This document shows positions 1 to 12,180 of a DNA stretch of 64,000 nucleotides, piece by piece. Every line of letters begins with the position of its first letter. The first letter of the stretch is position 1. Both the position numbers and the translations under genes were made by a program. The notes beneath the pieces were generated by a model that saw only the letters and a program-made list of their open reading frames with translations, ran no database searches and was not told the DNA's origin. The stretch is from Mesostigma viride (taxonomy: Eukaryota; Streptophyta; Mesostigmatophyceae; Mesostigmatales; Mesostigmataceae): assembly GCA_009746045.1 (NCBI GenBank), contig RPFO01000078.1:124001-188000 (forward strand), in the 5' to 3' direction.

Positions 1-580
1 CATCCATCCATCCATCCATCCATCCATCCATCCATCCATCCATCCATCCATCCATCCATCCATCCATCCATCCATCCATCCATCCATCCATCCATCCATC
101 CATCCATCCATCCATCCATCCATCCATCCATCCATCCATCCATCCATCCATCCATCCATCCATCCATCCATCCATCCATCCATCCATCCATCCATCCATC
201 CATCCATCCATCCATCCATCCATCCATCCATCCATCCATCCATCCATCCATCCATCCATCCCGGCATCCATCCATCCATCCATCCATCCATCCATCCATC
301 CATCCATCCATCCATCCATCCATCCATCCATCCATCCTTCCATCCATCCATCCATCCATCCATCCATCCATCCATCCATCCATCCATCCATCCATCCATC
401 CATCCATCCATCCATCCGGCCATCCATCCATCCATCCATCCATCCATCCATCCATCCATCCATCCATCCATCCATCCATCCATCCATCCATCCATCCATC
501 CATCCATCCATCCATCCATCCATCCATCCATCCATCCATCCATCCATCCATCCATCCATCCATCCATCCATCCATCCATC
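1..580 (+). repeat. (CATC)n tetranucleotide array
   Basis: The array is nearly pure CATC with only three small interruptions, near 261, 338 and 418. It is followed at once by the conserved LINE 3'-end sequence found in four other places in the window, where the same CATC/GATG tract is only a few units long. It therefore reads as an expanded version of the tract inside the 3' end of a plus-strand LINE copy, whose body lies off the left edge. Confidence 0.95.
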
Positions 581-655
581 GGGGTTAATGCTCCGTGACC
601 GTCTCCAACGGGAGCACGAGTTGATTAATTCATAATAATTTGATTAATAAATTTA
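581..655 (+). mobile_element. 3' terminus of a LINE copy (copy A)
   Basis: The sequence after the CATC array matches the end of the LINE copies at 3.4, 19.8, 20.6 and 45.0 kb. It has GGGGTTAATGCTCCGTGAC, then a hairpin whose arms are CTCC and GGAG, then an AT-rich tail with degenerate TTAA units. Only the tail is in the window; the coding part would lie to the left. Confidence 0.75.
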
Positions 656-3369
656 AGCAATCAACTGTCCATGAAATTTGGATTAAAGCAATGAATGTGC
701 ACGCTCAAAAGGCATCACCTTGACCGAATTGCATGAAATGGTAATGATTTCATGTGGACACGCATTCACAATGAGCATAAACTGTCGATTATTTGTTGCA
801 AACTGAGGCGTCTCCTGAAGTACTAAAAATTGGCATGGGCACTGTAGATTCAGTGTGGGCCTCCCCACGAAAAGAAGTAGAAAAGGCCGGGCGTGGCGGC
901 AACGGGGTGCGAATTCTGGAAGTTACAGAACTTGTAGCCCGGCGGCACCGCCTCAAGCAGTCCGCAGGTAGTCCATAGGTAGTCTGGAAGATAGGGCTCG
1001 CGGCCTCGCGGCTGTTTAAGGGGACGGGACACCCCCGAATTTTTTGGCGCCAAAAAATTCGCGCCGGAACCGAAGGTCACAAATTTCACGTGCATGGTGC
1101 GCGCACCCCTTGCGGAAGTGGCCATGGCGACTGCGTTCAGGCGAAACTACCACAATAGGGCAAGCGAAATGCAAAAATTTTACTCGAATCTAAAAGACGA
1201 TGAGTTTATGATGTTAGTATGTGGCGGAAATCAGCTGGTTTACAATATCGCTGTTGTTTTTTTATGCCATCGGCATGGGGGGTAATCTGAATTTTTTGGT
1301 CGCGCGGAATGAAATAGAATTCATGATAGCGGCAGTAAAATCGCGGTTTTGGGGGTTGTTCTGACCGTGAAGCAGGCATTAATACCGGTAGCATCGAATT
1401 CTAAACCCAGCTGGTGGTTTTTGCCAGATTTTCGGCCATTATCGGTAAGTAATTGTTCAGACCTGCGCAGTGCGTGTCTGACCTGTCCATGGAAGAACGG
1501 CTGTTGTTGCGCGCCTGGGCGAGGGATTTACGAGGGCAAGGTACAGATGTGTCGCGAATGTTATCTGCTATCAGTGCTTTCTTCTATGAGCTCATCGTTC
1601 GAAGTTTTTTGCGTTCTTTTTGGGCAGTTTCCGCCAGCTAGCTCGCCGTCGCTTGCCGTTGTGTTGTCGAATACTGGCAGCTTTAGATTGTTTTCGTTGA
1701 TGTCGTGATCAGGGCCGCTTAAGTCGCAGCCTATAGCTCGTCGGGAAGGTATAAGGCATTTCATAAAACGTGTTGTGGCAAGGATGTTGTGCGTATGGAC
1801 GCTTCTTGTTGTGTGAGAGTGACGCACCCTCTCTTCGCAGGCCGCAGCGGCATCACAGCACTCATGCGCTGAAGGGCCGCCAATTGTTTATTTGCATTTT
1901 ATCGTGCAGGGATGGAAGTGTTATAGTGATGATGATGTTGGAGATATTGCATTTGTGTGACTGCATGTAGATAGCAGGCACCATTGGTTGTTTGAGCTTT
2001 CCTTTGTTATGATGATGTGATAAGACTACAATGTGCTGAGCCAACCATGGTTGACATGCATGACTGCATGCAAGCTATATATACCATGTTCCTACTTGGT
2101 TCCTTGCCCTCCATAGTCCCAGTTTGTCATCCATGCTGGGGAGGACAGTTTAGGAGGTGTTGTTGTGTTGATTAGCTTGGTAGGCATCAACCTTACACTC
2201 TAACCTGGGAGAAACATAGGAAATGCTGCTTAGGCATGTTAGGGCTACCATCGTCAAGGCTATGCACATATTTACAAGGCTGGCCATGCTCGAGGGACGA
2301 TGAAGACGTATGAGGTGCGTGGCCACCCCTTTGTACTTCATAACATATTCAGCATGGATTTGGTGCATGTTGGATGGCATATGAAGTGGCATTGTGGTGT
2401 TACTAACTTACTGAGTGGTTCTTAGCGCCTTGTCAGGTGGTCATATAGGAAACCCATCAACTTGAGTAGTTCTTGTCACAATGACCCCCCACATTGAGCA
2501 TGCGTTGCCGTCAGCGTGCAAGAGTTAATTATGTGTGCTTTGGTCAGTTTGCAGATGTCTTTGATGAAGAAGGAGGTGCTAGTGTGGCTAAATGGTTACT
2601 CTAATTTCCTTGTAGCGTCTACATGGGTGGCCGTCTTGGAATGGTTGTAACTTGGGCAGTTCTTGTCAGAATGTCGTCAAACCTTGAACATAGGAGGTAC
2701 CATATGTGCAGAGGATGGTAGTGTGTGGTTTGGCCAGTTTTCACGTGGCTTGGATGAATAAAGGGGTGTTAGTGTGGTTAAATACTGGCTAAAACCTCCC
2801 TTAGCTTCGTCATTGGTGACAACCTAAGAACGTTAATAACTGGAGCTGTGGTGGTCAGAATGACCTGAAATTTTGGGGCTGCATGTCCCCCCCTCTCTAG
2901 TATTTGGGAATATATGGTATGGCAACATTTGAAGTGTTTATGATTTGATTTATTTTTTTTCATTAAAAAAGGACCCTTTTTGCGGGAAAATTAATAACTG
3001 GTGCATCCATGCTTATGTATTGGTCCCAATTAGACAGACTTTCTCAAAAGTGGGGGAACTATGCGGGAATATGTGATTTGGTCCCAATATGTTTGCCCAT
3101 TGTCCTAGGAAAAATGTGACTAAAATAGCGTCTTTTTCTATTTTTAGCGCGTAACCGGTGTATGGTGGGGGCTAGTACCACCCCCAAGTGGCTGGAAAAT
3201 TTTTTTAAAATCATATTTATGGTCCCCAATCATCATTGGATTTTTAGCACATGCATAGGTATGGTTTCCAGAAAAGTGCCCTTTAGGGGTGTCCCCTCCC
3301 ATAATTGTAACATATCGCCGTTGGGAGTACACGTAGCACATATCCCTGAGAAGGGGCATGTGCATGGCT
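656..3369. other. gene-free stretch with degenerate repeats
   Basis: I see no convincing coding region. Between about 2,420 and 2,990 there are degenerate tandem copies containing phrases such as 'cttgtcacaatgac', 'ttcttgtcagaatg' and 'gtggtcagaatgac', roughly 180-190 bases apart. They resemble in style the 184-bp satellite at 37.0-37.9 kb. The rest is non-repetitive and unassigned. Confidence 0.5.
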
Positions 3370-4815
3370 TTTAATTAATTAATTAATTAATTAGACTCGT
3401 GCTCCCGTTGGGGAGTCACGGAGCATTAACCCCGATGAATGGATGGATGGGTGCACACATTCCTACCGGTCTAATCTATCTACACTACATACTGCATCTA
3501 TCTAACAACATTCTAACTACATCATCTATCTAGGCAGCCGCACGCTGCCCTAGGGGGAGCTATCTAGCGTGCCTCCCGCGGGATTGCACACGCGGGCGCT
3601 TCCCCACTGGGGGGGGCTCGTTGTCCTCTATGACCTGGGCCCACTTGGCCTTGTCCATCATCTTCTTCCAAATCACGGAGAGGCCTAGGCCCCCCATGTC
3701 CTCTACTAGCTGTTCTTTGAAGGTGCGGGCCTTGCGGCGTCTAACATCACTGGGCCCAGCCCACGTCAGGAGGTGCCGGCCAGGCTGGGCTGGTCGCAGT
3801 CCTGCGGGGGGGCCACGTGAGGTGTCTACCTGATTGGTGCGAGCTAGGTGCCCTACTAGCTGCAGGCGGCGTTGCTTAATTGTGCTGGTGATATAGGGCA
3901 TGCCCTGGTACAGGTCCTCATTGCGGACATGAGCAGCATATCCTACTCTGAAAATGGAACGCAGCATGCTGGTGACCGCGCCGTCCAGCTTGCGGGCCAG
4001 GTCGGCGGTGAGGGTCCACGTCTCGGCGCCATACGTGAGAACAGGAAGGACGAGGACCTTGAACAGGTCCTGTTTCTCGATCTTGCCCAGGGGCTTGCGC
4101 CATAGGGCCCGGTACTGGCGTAAAGCGTGCCAGGCGAGGGAGATGCGGTGGTCCACATCCACCTAGCAGCTAGGGAGCAGGCTGCCCAGCAGCTTAACGC
4201 GGTCCCGATACAGGACTCGAGAGCCGTCTAGGAGATAGAGGGGCGGCGCTGAGGTGGTGAGCCCAACCGCCAGGGCCTCTGTCTTCTTGCTGACCTCAAG
4301 CCCCACTGCACGGGCCTCGAGAGCCAGGCAGTCAAGCCATGTCTGCACGTGCTCAGTGTCCTCAAAGAGGGTGGTGTCGTCTGCGTAAATGATGTCTGCC
4401 AGCCGAATCTCCGTGTCCGCACCGCCATGCCAGAATTTGTTAGCAACCTGCACTCCTGGTTCCCTGCCCACGATGCGGGCAAATCGCTTGCGCGCCTGAA
4501 TCATTACGTATTCGACAACAATAATGAACAGGTAGGGCGACAGCACGCAGCCCTGCCACACACCCTTCTGTAAAGGGCATGGGGGCGTGGTCCCGTAAGA
4601 AGTGCGCACCGAAGTGGTGGACCCTTCATACAGGTTGCGGATGACAGCAATCAGGGGGCGGGGGATCCGGAACAACTCGAGGATGTCCCAAAGCGCATTT
4701 AATACATTCTGGGCTACTTCCTGCAAGGGTAGGGTGTAAACAACACCTGCTCTAGGCCCTAGAGCCGTGCACAAATTAAACCTGCTCTAGGCCCTAGAGC
4801 CGTGCACAAATTAAA
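3370..4815 (-). mobile_element. 5'-truncated LINE (copy B)
   Basis: Read on the minus strand, this copy holds the end of a reverse transcriptase ORF, a short 3' UTR, a few GATG/CATC units, the conserved hairpin and a TTAA tail at 3,370-3,392. It is the longest copy of this family here and retains the RT palm. Near its 5' end (4,741-4,812) a segment of about 35 bp containing CTCTAGGCCCTAGAG is tandemly duplicated. The family is neither the L1-like element at 12-17 kb nor the Ty3 element. Confidence 0.85.
3560..4774 (-). pseudogene. LINE ORF2 C-terminal half: reverse transcriptase palm and C-terminal domain, one nonsense mutation
   Basis: The upstream part (4,163-4,774) contains the RT signature GVWQGCVLSPYLF and the catalytic YADDT box. 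After an in-frame TAG at 4,163-4,165 the same frame continues for 199 codons, starting with DVDHRISLAWHALRQY. That C-terminal region, with an LPVLTYGAETWTL block, is typical of RTE/CR1-like non-LTR elements. At the same codon, copy E (43.2 kb) has GAG (Glu), so the stop here is a point mutation. The product would copy the element's RNA at a nicked target; this copy lacks the endonuclease end and is inactive. The exact clade is uncertain. Confidence 0.85.
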
Positions 4816-4856
4816 TACACCTGCACCACTATCTATTCCAGCACCTAAGGTGCGGA

Positions 4857-4966
4857 CATTAATTAATTAATTAATTAATTAATTAATTAATTAATTAATT
4901 AATTAATTAATTAATTAATTAATTAATTAATTAATTAATTAATTAATTAATTAATTAATTAATTAA
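4857..4966. repeat. (TTAA)n array
   Basis: About 27 pure TTAA/AATT units. It is followed by AGACACGTGACTGCGTCACGTG, which is almost the same as the sequence after the TTAA stretch at 20,320-20,360, so it is probably the tail of another non-LTR element. Confidence 0.9.
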
Positions 4967-5939
4967 TAGACACGTGACTGCGTCACGTGAGCTAGCATAA
5001 GCTAGTCCTCAGTGGGAGGGGAACATGGGATGGAATGGATGGCGGTAAGCTATCTAGGTCCTAGTTACAGGGGTGTGGGCACCGCGGCCCGAATCGCTAT
5101 GAATGCCATACGCGGTCACACGCGGAGCCCCCACAGACTTGGGGGTGGTCTCCTTCATCACTACTTGCCATCTATCCTTGCGTACCAAGGTGCGGACATA
5201 GGGTGGAAGATCATCATGGCTAAACAATGGCCAGTGCATGGCTTCTCAGCAGAGAGTAGCTCTCTGCATAGGCAGAGCTTGGCTAAATTCTTAATGCATC
5301 ATCCGTGGTGAGTCCCATTATAGGCGCACATGCGCATAGGCGTGAGCCACGTGCTAGGCTAAGCCTGACTAATCTACACAACTGCTATATATTCCCTAGA
5401 CTGGGGTTGCTGGGGTGGCAGGGGGCGCCTGCCAGGGCTTGTGGTCGACCGGTGGATCGATGAACGCCCCCCTCCAGTATACCGCTTCCCCCCCTGCGCT
5501 CTGCCGGAGCATGGAGGCAGGTCGGCCATAGCTCCGGTCACTGCTGTTGCTGTGCCAGGGTCAAGTCATCGTCCAACGTGTAGGAAGCCCCCGAGAGCTT
5601 CTTGCTGCATTTAAGAAACAACAGCTTATCCGCCATGTACATACTTAAAGGCGAGGAGCAGGGGAGCTGTGCATGCCAGCCTTGCCCCGCGCGCGGGGAA
5701 GGCGGACAGCCGACATCCGCAGCTCACCATTGAGTTGCATGGGGGTAAGAATGTCGCGCTTAAACGCTATATTCTGATTTGGCACGCCGCAAAGGTGAAA
5801 ACCATTTGCGTTCAGTGCCGGTCTGCGGAAAACGCGATCTGCAAATGAATCCAGGCCGGAATCGAAATGGGGACCTCTCGCACCAACTCTTGCTGACATA
5901 TCTAAGACGGACACGCTATATGGCAAGAGAATTCCGGCG
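4967..5939. other. no gene recognised; start resembles 20.34 kb
   Basis: The first 25 bases contain the palindromic word CACGTGACTGCGTCACGTG shared with position 20,341. A short phrase 'aaggtgcggaca' occurs at both about 4,848 and 5,189. No reading frame here has protein-like composition. Confidence 0.45.
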
Positions 5940-6440
5940 AGTCCTCACCTGCCGGCTGGTCGAAGTGCTATTGACGATGACATTGCGCGCTTGGTGTTGT
6001 CGGCCTCCTCGCGGAGGTCGAGCGTTTGTTGCTTCAGCTGTGCCGCGATGGTGGAGGCGGTGGAGGTGGTGTGGTGCTTCAGCATGTCCGCCCAGGTCTG
6101 GGTGGGAGGAGCATCGTCGGCTGAGCCAGCAGGTGCTGGCCGGGCGGCAATTAACGGGCGGCAATGTCCTTCACCACCTGGGTGGTGAGGCCTGCGGTGT
6201 TTTGCAGGCACTCGATGGCGGTGGCGTTGTCCCAGAGGCGCTTGTCGATGTCACGGAGCTGGGCGGTGATGGCGTCGGTGGCTTTGGAGGTGGTGGTGGC
6301 GGTGGAGGAAAGGTGAGGGAGCTCAGCAGCCAGCCATGCTGCCCATTGCTGCCACATCTGCGGCAAGGGGGGTCACGTGCTGTGCACATGTGCAAGAAGC
6401 TCCGTGAGGATGCATGGAGCGAAATGTGGCTTCGGTGAGG
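5940..6440 (-). pseudogene. possible LINE ORF1 (Gag-like) coiled-coil fragment
   Basis: Two overlapping minus-strand frames contain stretches such as QTWADMLKHHTTSTAST and KATDAITAQLRDIDKRLWD. They are rich in Ala, Thr, Gln and charged residues with helix-type spacing, as in ORF1 proteins of plant and algal L1-like elements. The frame changes about halfway, near 6,150-6,200. No zinc knuckle is visible. The Pro-rich reading of the other frame at 6,171-6,575 is probably a shadow. Assignment is tentative. Confidence 0.35.
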
Positions 6441-7580
6441 GCGGTGGGGGCGCGGAGGGCGGGAGATCCCAGATCTCGGCCTCGCCGGTGCGCCCGAGGA
6501 GGGAGCAGAGAGCGATGAGCTGAAGGCGGGGGCAAGGGGTAACGTGAAGAAAGCCCGCAAATAAAGCGTATCCAAATTACGGGGAACCTCTTACAAAATT
6601 TTCATTTTTCACCTAGCTACGACTTAATTTTTGAGATCTGAGAGCTTGAGAATCGGGGACGATCAAATGGGTGAAAAAATGCAAAGGGAGCTGGCGAGGA
6701 GGCGTTGCTCGACTATGTATGTACCGGAGTATGGCCATCCCGGGGACCGTGCATGGGTGCACGTACTCAAAGTACGTCTCACGACCGGCCTATAGGCCGT
6801 GGAGCATCAACAAGTCCTTGCAACATCACCTAATAGCTGTTTTAATTTTGTAATGGTAGCGTGATCATATACATTACACACATTCTTTCGGACCCGTCAA
6901 ATATGTGTAGTACACATGTTCAGTCCAGTTCATGTCATCATAAACATAAATTGTTTCATTAATAGCTTAAGTTTGAACCACACAACCATCAAAATGACGG
7001 TCAAAGTGAGTGGTACAAAACTTTGAATTCTTTCTACTCTATGAAAATTAGATTGGCACTACAGCATGATTATTCTGATTGAACTACAGCATGATTATGG
7101 TTGCCGGATCCCCCCAATGACAACAATGCCGTCTTTCAGTTTCAGCCCGAAAGAAATGTCCACAAATACATGGACACACAAGCACACTACTGTGACAACG
7201 CTTAAAAGAAAGTCATGTGGCAAGCAAGCCTCTACACCTGAACTACTGATCATATCCCATGATATCCCATGGATGCATGGAACAGCTCCATGTACAGTGG
7301 CATTAAATATCTAACCGCTGGCACAACGTTTACAACGCCCAACAGGGTCGCTTTTTTTGAATCACCTGCCTGGCATGGCCCATCAGGCTGAGTCCGCCGT
7401 TGCTGGCAGTTCCACCCGGAAAAGTATCAACAGATTCTGGATGACTGCGCCCGTCGCAGAGCATAACCCAGGTGCCTGGGTTGTTATAAAAACACAAGTA
7501 TGGTTTACAAAGGGTCAGTGCGCTCCACGTTTAGAATGGAGTGGTAACACGCTGGCCCCCAATCTGAAACGGTGTTCCCT
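6441..7580. other. intergenic; downstream flank of the carbonic anhydrase gene
   Basis: Moderately AT-rich sequence without a protein-like frame. The last few hundred bases before 7,581 are likely the 3' UTR of the minus-strand carbonic anhydrase gene. Confidence 0.5.
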
Positions 7581-9358
7581 TTACGCGATGGGGTGGGACT
7601 TGAACGCCTTCTCGCGGTCAGACAGCGCCATGTTCAGCATCTGCTTTGCCTGGCTGATGATGCAGAAGAGGACAAGCGCAACCGCCAGCAGCGACAGCAC
7701 GATGGCAATGCAGGCAATGGCCAGGCCAGCCACCGCCACGCTGGAGGGTTCGCCATTGTCACTGGCACCGTCCGCATTCCCGCCACCGATGATAATGTCT
7801 GGGGTGTCGTTCGTGTCACAGGGGGTGGGTGCCGGCGCGGAGGGGTAGTCGGTACCCTTGTGGACCCACACGTTGCGGAAGTTGAGGGGCATCGGCGGGC
7901 GGTTGTTGGAGGCACCGGTCTTCCCGAGGGCGAGGTAGAGCACCTGCTGCAGGTCCTGGATCTGCTTGGGCGAGATGGGCACGGAGCGGTGCATCACGTG
8001 CCACGAGACGATCTCGGAGCAAGGGGGGGTGGTCAGGCTGCCCTCGTAGTGGTAGTAGGTGCTGTCCTCGGTAATGATGCGGCCAAAGTCAGTGTGGTAG
8101 AAGTCGGGGTCCTGGTTGAACAACTGCTTGCAGGGCGCAACCGAGGTGTTGCAGCTGGTCTGGTTGGCCAGCTGCATGGCCATGTCGATCATAGGCGGCA
8201 GGAAGGTGTTGTCGACCGTGGTGCTGTAGTGGAAGTTGATGCCCTGCAGGGTGGCAGCCAGGGAGTAGGGGCAACCATGCAAAGGAAAAGCAGCCATAAT
8301 CAGTTTATGGGCGGCCGAATAGAGTAAGGTGTACCAGGATAGATGAAGTTTTACAGTATGCATGCAGTGCAGACCAAACACCTGTCGCCAACTCTCCAGC
8401 TCGCGGCTGTGCGTTACGTTACAACGACAGCAGCTTCATTGATCCGGCTACACCGTCCGCATTGTTAATTTTTATTCGGTTCAGCCGGAAGGCCCTTCGG
8501 AATTAGACAATATTGTTTTATTGGTTGCAAGTGCTACTGTGCCTGCCTAATTAATTAATTATTAGTTTGTTTGGTTGGTTACCGAACAACCGTTGAACTG
8601 GCTGCGCAATTTAATTTTTCTTTGTTTGTTTGGTGTAACCCAGCAGGCAGCACTGTTGTTACTGCCAGTAAGCGCATATTTGTCAGCAGAAGATTTAATG
8701 CTTCTTTGTTTTTCACCGCTAAAGCAGCGCTTTAGGCAGTCAAAGAATATTTCTTTACGCTTTCTTTGTTTGCTTGGTAGCTGGAAAGACCAAAGGGAAG
8801 TACACTCGGAGTTAATATTAACAATGCGGACGGTGTACGTGATAAACTCCATGCAAATGAATCGCGCGCCACCGGTTGGATGGAGCGAGTCCGTGATATG
8901 GCACAATGCGGAGCACTTACAATAACTGCGGCCTTGTTGCCGGCCTCGTTCAAGTGGACGAAGTGCGCCTCCAGTGGGTGCAGAACGCCGTTGACGCTGT
9001 GCTCGCTTGGGGAGTGGACGTGGAACTGCTTCAGGTAGAAAACCTCGCCGCTGTTATGAATCATCTTGGACTTAGAGGCGGCATCGACGCTCAGGTCGTA
9101 CTGGATGTTGTGGTCGCTGACCTTCAGGTAGCCTGACGCATCGGGTTGCCAGTCGGTCTGCAGCCTGCGGATCACGCCCTCCCCATCCTTGGTGTCCTTG
9201 GTGACGATGTCGATTGGGCTTTGCCTGACGCCAGACGCGCACGCGCCCGTGTTCCAGTTCACAGCGTATGGGTAATCACCTTCAAAACCGCCAGCGTGCA
9301 CGCCAGCGGCGAGAAGCAGCACCAGGAAAGGGGTGAAGACGAGCCAAGTGGAAGCCAT
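7581..9358 (-). CDS. alpha-type carbonic anhydrase, secreted, C-terminal membrane anchor (2 exons)
   Basis: Alpha-carbonic anhydrases interconvert CO2 and bicarbonate; in algae, periplasmic forms help inorganic carbon uptake. Exon 1 is 9,358-8,921 (146 codons); the intron has donor GTAAGT at 8,920-8,915 and acceptor CTGCAG ending at 8,244; exon 2 is 8,243-7,581. Both junctions are phase 0, giving 366 residues. Seen: signal peptide (residues 1-22, FLVLLLAAGVHA), the QSPIDI block, zinc-ligand motif FHVHSPSEH with the third His in EAHFVH, and the SLTTPPCSE active-site loop. Near the C-terminus lies a hydrophobic span (AVAGLAIACIAIVLSLLAVA) followed by about 25 mostly polar residues. A luminal or periplasmic catalytic domain with a type-I anchor is inferred. 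The family call is firm; the exact acceptor is inferred from frame and family alignment. Confidence 0.92.
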
Positions 9359-9491
9359 TGTGACCTGTAATCAGTCCAGGTACTGTGGCAATGCTGTAGC
9401 GGGAGAGTAACTTGGTTGAATCCCACGTGCGCCGCGGAGAGTGCGCGTGATTACGCGCGCGGCATTGGAACTAATGGTAGGCATCCCTGCG

Positions 9492-9499
9492 TTTTTATA
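9492..9499 (-). promoter_or_regulatory. TATA box of the carbonic anhydrase gene
   Basis: TATAAAAA on the minus strand, about 134 bases upstream of the ATG at 9,358, in a good position for a core promoter with a roughly 100-base 5' UTR. Confidence 0.55.
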
Positions 9500-9610
9500 C
9501 ATGAGGTGCATGCTCCCTTCAAACGATTGAATGGCCACGGATCAAGCTGGACTGATTGAATGGCTAGGAAGCGTTTCATCGACAGAAAGCTTCCGTGGTT
9601 GCACTCTAGC

Positions 9611-9717
9611 ACGGGTAGAATGTCGTTTTACAAAAACGTCTGTCAGGACGTCACAACAACAACAACAACAACAACAACAACGGGTAGAATGTCGTTTTAC
9701 AAAAACGTCTGTCAGGA
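9611..9717 (+). repeat. 37-bp direct repeat flanking a (CAA)n tract
   Basis: The 37-base segment beginning CGGGTAGAATGTCG occurs at 9,612-9,648 and again at 9,681-9,717, with a CAA array at 9,653-9,680 between them. A similar link between a repeated word (GGGACACAACAAC) and CAA arrays is seen at 17.42 and 17.61 kb. Confidence 0.9.
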
Positions 9718-12180
9718 GCATGTAATCTCCATGTCTTTACTTACGTTACCCTGACGTTACTAATAACTTCCTCCAGCAACTAGTCCGCGAAGTCGCTAAC
9801 TCGTGGTTGCATTTGCTCCGCTGGCTCGGAACTCATCCATCCTAGTTGGTGACAGGAAGTTGTGATAGCCAACAACGGCTGCACAGGTGGGACCCGCGGG
9901 AACAAACTCAACTTTTTTTCCGCGGAAGTTAATGGTCTTTACTGAGCTTTAATGTAGGTAATAATTCCAGGTAAATAGGTGTACGTTTATTCCAAATATA
10001 GCCAGTAGGTAATCCCTGCTAAGCCTAGGGTATCAAGATGTCAGTGGCTAAAACGGAGCCTTACTAGACCACGGAAGCCACTGGACTTCTAATGGGTTGT
10101 CATTGGGCATGTGGGTAAAGATCCTGTTTTTGCCCATGAGGTCATGAAAGATCTCAAGTGGGCTGGGCTTATCCTGGTCCGCGCCAGGGTCCCAGATTTT
10201 GTTTTGTTCATTTGCAACCATCCAGTCGTTGAAATCCTGCTATTTTGCTAAAAAAATTTCTCGTTTCTGGGATTCCCGCCAATTTTCGACTGTGTGTGCA
10301 TGAAACGCTGCTGGATTAATTAAGAGGTACCTTGAAATTAAATAAGAGACATGCCTCTATCCATATATATTTTGGGACGCGAGTTTCGATTGGCGTTAAC
10401 TTGTAGTATTGGACGATAAGTCGACAAATTGTCAAGCCGTTTAATTCATTTCTACTTTTACGTTTTCAAGTGTTTTCCAACAAAGGATCAGTTATATACC
10501 CGACTTCTCCGCTAAATCTCATCGACCGGGTTTCGAGACAACCCACGAACGCCGTAGATGCAGATCCAACGGAGTAAACAACGTCACGACCGACGCGGCG
10601 CCAAATAGTCGCCTAGGTTCCTAGCTTAAATTCTGCGAGCCATTTGATAACTCTGGCATTTCAGCAACCGTAGCTCGAGTTACGGTCCAAGGACGTTTAG
10701 CTGTACGAGTAACTATTTCAAGTCTGATTCGTAAGACTAGGGCTAGTTCAAAGTGCGTGTCCTTTGGTCGATCCAAAGGCGACAGCGAATGCGCGTCGCG
10801 TCTTTCATGTAATCATGTTGGACGAAGTCAAGCCGGCGCGAGCACAGGCACCACAAAAAAAGCCACTGGCGGTGGTTTGCAGGTGCGGGAGTGCGGCGAT
10901 GGCGACAGGGCCACAGAGGCGTTCAGGGATTCTAACACGTCTTCAGTTCGCAAAGTTTCCCACTGTCCTGGTTGAATATATAAGCGCAAATTCTGTCGAG
11001 CGGGTGAATCTGTCCGACGTGATCAAAAAGAGCGCGATGACATGAAAGAAAGCTGAGCTAGGGCAGGGTCAACCGTTGAATTCATAAGGATAGTGGTGGA
11101 CTATGCAGGGAAGCCTATGCAAGGAACGCCCATGGTGGTCACGACATTGGTTTATAATCTGAAACGCGACATTGGTTTATAATCTGCCATGTTTTAGGAA
11201 TCTGCCACGGTTTTACTGTCCGTCATTTTTGAACATCCAGAAATGTTTTTCAGCCGACCGTCTAATTAGAAGTTGGATCGTCTATGGCCTTGATTTCCTT
11301 GTTTCAGCGTCGCCTATGCATCTTGTGTGCAGGCCGAAGGCCATGCAAGGCGAGGTGGACGTGGACGAGGCTCATGCAAGATGAAGACGAGGCGGTCGAT
11401 GACGTCGGGGAGACTTTGTACCATTCTAGTCGGCATGTAGCAAGACACCGAGCATTAAAACTACGGAGGGTACAAAGCGCCACAATGCCAAGTTTTCTGG
11501 CATGTTTGGGTACCCCTGAAATCGGAAAATTAAGCTGGGTTCGACATTCTGTATGAACATTGTATTGACGAAGAAGATAAAGGAAAAAGTAGGAGATAGA
11601 TCGAGTATGTTGCATGAATCTGACACATTGTGTCTCAATGCGTACAACTTACCAGAAGTGCAGCCGTGTGCTGGTTCAACGATCATGCAAGGATTAGTCG
11701 CGAGCCAAACCTTGTTAGGACGCTATCACATATGATGAAGACTGGCCACTTGTCTGCATGGTTGGCAGGAGGAAACCAAATTCCTGCATGGTTAGCAGGA
11801 GAGTGTACTATGGAAGGGGTCTGGACTATCCCCGTGCGCAATCTGCTTTTGAGATCATGGTAACGCCGTAGTTGGGTGACCACGCACTGCATGTGATTGC
11901 ACGTGCCATAGAGCGAGCGCTGTTATAGTCATGGACGCCATCCTTGTGAGGTGCGACGCCCTCCGCGTAACAATGACTTGGATGATGACACCCTCATTGA
12001 GAAAGTCTTACAAGACCGCAATAACAAGGCGCGGCAAAAACGCCCTATTAGGGTGGACAGCGATAGCCAGTCTTATGAGTCTGAAATGGAGTAGAAAAAC
12101 CAGCACATGTGAATGCAGGAATGCGTGCCATGGGATGATGTGATTTCATGAGGTCCATGTGAAACCAGATATGCATGTCT
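9718..12180. other. no gene recognised
   Basis: Several short open frames exist, but none has protein-like composition, domain motifs or splice structure I can support. A phrase 'cgacattggtttataatctg' is duplicated at about 11,140-11,185, and 'ttcctgcatggttagcagga'/'tgtctgcatggttggcagga' at about 11,751-11,802. Confidence 0.5.

Noticed and set aside
7572-8327. 251-codon plus-strand frame overlapping the carbonic anhydrase gene
   Set aside because: Antisense shadow; composition is Val/Gly/His-rich without motifs, whereas the minus frame has the zinc and active-site motifs.
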